The translations under genes were made by a program, and so were the position numbers. DNA of 64,000 nucleotides, from NCBI GenBank assembly GCA_035935655.1, contig DASYWW010000062.1, positions 62,001-126,000 of the forward strand, written 5' to 3'. Positions 61,499-64,000 of the stretch are shown in pieces; position 1 is the first letter of the stretch, and each line of letters begins with the position of its first letter. A model generated the notes under the pieces. The model ran no database searches, was not told the origin of the DNA, and saw only the letters and a list, made by a program, of their open reading frames with translations. The DNA is from Candidatus Bathyarchaeia archaeon (GTDB lineage Archaea; Thermoproteota; Bathyarchaeia; 40CM-2-53-6).

Positions 61499-62290
61499 AT
61501 GACTCCAGAACCTGAGAAACCGAGCTTCTTCGTTAACGAAAAGGAAACCGTCGATCCCAATGTGGAAAGTATGCATGAAAGGCCCAGTAACAATACCTTT
61601 AGGGGAACGATTCCAAATGCTCCTTGCAGGCGGAGAAGAAAGCTAATAGTAGCTCACAAAAGAGACAAGTCAAGCAACACCATCGTTCTTGGACTAGGCA
61701 CGGCACCTCAAAAAGGACGACCGTCACAAAATCACTCTTTCAGACTAGATCAGGATACGATTGATGGGTTGCATGCCATTTCAGAAAAGGAGAGAGTCAA
61801 CGTCAATGCTCTGGCCAACAAGGCGCTTAGGAGATACGTAGAGTATGATGTTCTAGCCGAGAAATTCGGACTCATAACCATATCCAAGGCATTGTTGAGA
61901 ACTCTCTTTGCTTTAATGACTGAACAGCAGGCTAGAGATTTAGGCCGGAAGTCAGGGCATGAAGCAGGCCCAGGATTCGTAACTTTCTGGTACAAGAAGT
62001 TCGATGTTGAGAACACGATCAAGGCCATTGGGAAAGTGACGTCTGAGTATGGGAGAAACTTTAGTTTCGACTCATCTTTCGACGGCAAGACACATGTTCT
62101 CGTTATGCGGCATGAAAGCGGGAAGAATGCTTCTGCGTACTATGGAGAGTCTGTGAAAGCTGTGTTCGCGATGCTCGGACTTGATTGCAAAGTAGAAGAG
62201 AATGAAGACCAAGTCACGGCACACGTTGACATTCTTCCCTCAATCAAACTACCCCCATCTACGCCGAAAGTTGTAACGACTTCCACCTGA
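61499..62290 (+). CDS. Hypothetical protein with ribbon-helix-helix-like segment (263 aa)
   Basis: After a basic, low-complexity start (about 1-75) comes a segment that looks like ribbon-helix-helix: QNHSFRLDQDTIDGLHAISEKERVNVNALANKALRRYVEYD (about 80-120). The remaining 140 residues are alpha/beta and match nothing I know (YKKFDVENTIKAIGKVTSEYGRNFSFD, SVKAVFAMLGLDCKVEENEDQVTAHVDI). The second part could be a sensor. It begins 30 bases after the GvpD-like gene, so the two may be co-transcribed. Confidence 0.65.
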   Translation: MTPEPEKPSFFVNEKETVDPNVESMHERPSNNTFRGTIPNAPCRRRRKLIVAHKRDKSSNTIVLGLGTAPQKGRPSQNHSFRLDQDTIDGLHAISEKERVNVNALANKALRRYVEYDVLAEKFGLITISKALLRTLFALMTEQQARDLGRKSGHEAGPGFVTFWYKKFDVENTIKAIGKVTSEYGRNFSFDSSFDGKTHVLVMRHESGKNASAYYGESVKAVFAMLGLDCKVEENEDQVTAHVDILPSIKLPPSTPKVVTTST

Positions 62291-62452
62291 CCGTGCCCGA
62301 GTCGCGGGGATCGAACCCAGACGTTTGTGGGCCAATTCACGCTTTTTCTTGCTTGAATGAAACTACGGGAGCCGGCAGCCCCTAACCCGAATGATGCAGG
62401 GTGTGCCTGGATTTAAAACCGGGCCCCACATCGTTCTCCTCCAACACGAAAG
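62291..62452. other. Intergenic region with a tRNA T-arm-like stretch and a TATA box
   Basis: On the minus strand the bases near 62305-62320 contain GGGTTCGATCCC, as in a tRNA T-arm and internal promoter. No matching acceptor stem or standard anticodon arm could be folded, even allowing an intron, so no tRNA is called. GGATTTAAAACC (about 62408-62420) is a plus-strand TATA element for the lipoate ligase genes, with transcription starting near 62439. Confidence 0.4.
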
Positions 62453-62737
62453 ATGGAAAGATCCGCAGACTACAAGGCCTCAGGGGGAAAGTTGGTCCGG
62501 ATCAGACTGAAAGAAGAACACGGCCTAATCAGAACGATCAAGATTACCGGAGATTTTTTTCTGATCCCTGAGGAGAGTTTGCGGAAGCTTGAGAGGATGT
62601 TGGAGGATGCGCCGTTGCGGGAGCCGGAATTGCGTCTTCTTGTCAATCGTTTTTTCCGTGGGACTCAGGCCCGGGGGCTAGGTGTTTCTTCTGATGATTT
62701 TGTGAAAGCAATTCTCTCAGCGAAGGAGACGATTTAG
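62453..62737 (+). CDS. lplB: Lipoate-protein ligase C-terminal domain protein (LplB)
   Basis: 94-residue accessory domain of bipartite lipoate ligase. GGKLVRIRLKEEHGLIRTIKITGDFFLIPEESLRKLERMLEDAPL is the typical start of the C-terminal domain, as in Thermoplasma, where this domain is a separate protein needed for lipoate activation. It begins with ATG and is followed four bases later by the catalytic subunit, in the order seen for split archaeal systems. Confidence 0.9.
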   Translation: MERSADYKASGGKLVRIRLKEEHGLIRTIKITGDFFLIPEESLRKLERMLEDAPLREPELRLLVNRFFRGTQARGLGVSSDDFVKAILSAKETI

Positions 62738-62740
62738 ATC

Positions 62741-63508
62741 TTGGAAACTTGGCGGCTGGTTGATCTAGAGTATCGGGATAATCCGTTCATGAACCTGGCT
62801 GTTGAAGAGGCGATACCGCGAATGGTCGGGGAGGGAAAGGCTCCAAGCACGGTCCGTTTCTGGCATAACTCCAACACGATCGTCATCGGCTGTTTCCAGT
62901 CTGCAAAGTTGGAGGTGAACATGGAGGCTTGCAAAGAGACCGGGACCGAGATTGTTAGGAGGTTCACGGGTGGAGGTGCGGTCTATCATGATAGTGGGAA
63001 TTTGAATTATGCGATATCGTTGCGAAAAGGTGATCCCATCGTCCCGGATCAGAATCTACAATCTGTATTCCAGAGATTATCTGAAGGCGCGGTCGATGGC
63101 TTGCGAAAACTGGGCGTAAGGGCAGAGTTTCAACCGGTCAACGATATCCAAGTTGACGGGAAGAAGGTTTCTGGGGCTGCGGGAAGCATTCGGTGGAACA
63201 CAGTCTTCCATCACGGATGCATTCTTGTCAATTCCGATCTCAGCATTCTTGGAAAGGTCCTGAATGTTCCCCGAGTGAAGTTGGAGGAAAAACATGTTGC
63301 GAGTGTGCTGAAACGAGTGACGACTGTGCGAGATGAACTGGGCCGGGATGTATCCACTCGTGAGGTTCGGGACGCTATTGTGGATGGGATAGAGAATTGT
63401 TATGGGGTTAGAGTGGAGCCTGGTGACTTGAAGAAAGAAGAATTGGGGTTGGCGAAGGAGTTGTATCAGACCAAGTATAGCCGGTTGGAATGGAACTTGG
63501 AGCCCTGA
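62741..63508 (+). CDS. lplA: Lipoate-protein ligase A catalytic subunit
   Basis: 255 residues with VRFWHNSNTIVIGCFQ, the RRFTGGGAVYHDSGNLNYAI lipoyl-binding loop and DIQVDGKKVSGAAG with the catalytic lysine. Activates lipoate with ATP and attaches it to 2-oxoacid dehydrogenase or glycine-cleavage proteins, with the 94-residue partner just upstream. The start is TTG. The 3' end overlaps a convergent small gene by 43 bases. Confidence 0.92.
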   Translation: METWRLVDLEYRDNPFMNLAVEEAIPRMVGEGKAPSTVRFWHNSNTIVIGCFQSAKLEVNMEACKETGTEIVRRFTGGGAVYHDSGNLNYAISLRKGDPIVPDQNLQSVFQRLSEGAVDGLRKLGVRAEFQPVNDIQVDGKKVSGAAGSIRWNTVFHHGCILVNSDLSILGKVLNVPRVKLEEKHVASVLKRVTTVRDELGRDVSTREVRDAIVDGIENCYGVRVEPGDLKKEELGLAKELYQTKYSRLEWNLEP

Positions 63509-63723
63509 TCAAGACTCGGCTCCGGCTTCGTCAAAGGCTGTATTCTAGCTCTAGCTTCAGGCATCGTGATCTTTGTCAGAAGCTCGCCGTGTGTTCTGAA
63601 CCAGTCCGGTATTATGACCGCGCGCAATAGCTCCTGGACTGTTACTCCGCGCTCTTTTGCTTCACTGTCTAGGAGGTCGAAAGTTTGCTGTCCGAACGCT
63701 ACCATCACTTTTATCGAGGACAC
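63466..63723 (-). CDS. Small ribbon-helix-helix-like protein (paralogue of 55705)
   Basis: Core residues VAFGQQTFDLLDSEAKERGVTVQELLRAVIIPDWF match the protein at 55705-55983. GTG 63723 gives the same N-terminus as the paralogue. An upstream ATG at 63792 is also possible: CTTATATCAA (about 63817-63826) lies some 30 bases before it, which would give a leaderless start. The basic C-terminus overlaps the end of lplA. Confidence 0.65.
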   Translation of the reverse strand: MSSIKVMVAFGQQTFDLLDSEAKERGVTVQELLRAVIIPDWFRTHGELLTKITMPEARARIQPLTKPEPSLDQGSKFHSNRLYLV

Positions 63724-63816
63724 TTTTCCGTTTTCACACCATTTTCGCGAGTATCCCTGAGGTCCTACAAAATGGACCCGAGAGATGTTCACACTATCGA
63801 CTACGCTTACCAGCTA

Positions 63817-63826
63817 GAATTGATAT
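63817..63826 (-). promoter_or_regulatory. Probable TATA box for the 63466 gene
   Basis: On the minus strand the bases read CTTATATCAA; transcription would begin near 63796, next to an ATG at 63792. The remaining bases to the window end show no gene I can support. Confidence 0.4.
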
Positions 63827-64000
63827 AAGTCTGCCGGAAATAATCCTATCAGGAAACCGAAAGAGCGACTCCTAATTGGCGACAAGGGCTCGGCTTATAG
63901 ACTCGATTGCTGGATGAGGAGAGAACTACCACTAGTACAGCTACTGGAATGGTGGCGCGAGAGGACCCACACCCGACCACCTACTGCGCAATGAGTCTTG

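Noticed and set aside
63793-64000. Possible partial gene at the right edge
   Set aside because: No frame on either strand shows a start, motif or good composition in these 208 bases.

Overview
The window looks like a chromosome segment of a TACK-type archaeon, probably a heterotrophic relative of the Nitrososphaeria/Thaumarchaeota or Bathyarchaeia; the lineage is inferred from gene content only. Archaeal markers are Dph2 (diphthamide synthesis), ribosomal protein L10e (uL16), a UPF0146 protein, a METTL5-like methyltransferase, a GvpD-type ATPase, a bipartite lipoate ligase, and TATA-box promoters set about 25 bases before leaderless or short-leader starts. GTG and TTG starts are common and two genes seem to use CTG. 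There are no rRNA genes, transposases or CRISPR arrays, and no convincing tRNA.

0-5.4 kb is a small accessory region: the edge of a SIR2-like gene, two small unknown genes, an M20 peptidase, and a DprA-like/ComF-like gene pair lying between two ~206 bp imperfect direct repeats. The repeats copy the junction between the Lrp regulator and the M20 peptidase, and the right one carries a truncated M20 pseudogene. 5.4-19 kb holds a cupredoxin, an ABC exporter, a CocE-type hydrolase, YciI and DUF1905 proteins, an ArsR-like regulator divergent from a frameshifted M29 aminopeptidase, a two-domain acetyltransferase, a BtrH-like protein and a 55-residue zinc ribbon. 19-25 kb is mostly transporters and membrane proteins (VTT/DedA, MMPL, EamA, CDF), followed by a PEP mutase/isocitrate lyase-family enzyme.

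25.4-31 kb contains what looks like a dispersed vitamin B12-type uptake set: a BtuF-like binding protein, an ECF S-component, a secreted DUF4430 protein and a secreted alpha/alpha-toroid protein. The last two resemble the two halves of animal intrinsic factor/transcobalamin but are separate genes. The S-component promoter and the toroid promoter share an identical 18-base inverted repeat. Hydantoinase B and A, a frameshifted HIT gene and a small membrane protein are interleaved.

34-38 kb encodes a metallophosphatase and a Rad50-like ATPase with a membrane hairpin in place of a zinc hook (YhaO/YhaN type). 38-48 kb is housekeeping: dph2 with a methyltransferase, a large MMPL protein, a nitrilase, and L10e-PEP synthase-UPF0146 in one tight run. 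48.8-57.5 kb is patchy: a damaged winged-helix gene, a CaiB-type CoA transferase, a cupin, a large secreted Ig-like protein flanked by an intact gene and the decayed tail of its paralogue, and a three-gene run of very small proteins. 57.6-64 kb has a secreted phosphoesterase with four PKD domains, a GvpD-like ATPase behind a phased GTGTTC array, a ribbon-helix-helix-like protein, the lipoate ligase pair and another small protein of the 55.7 kb family.

Three genes are broken by one-base shifts or an in-frame stop (M29, HIT, winged-helix). These may be real decay or sequence errors.
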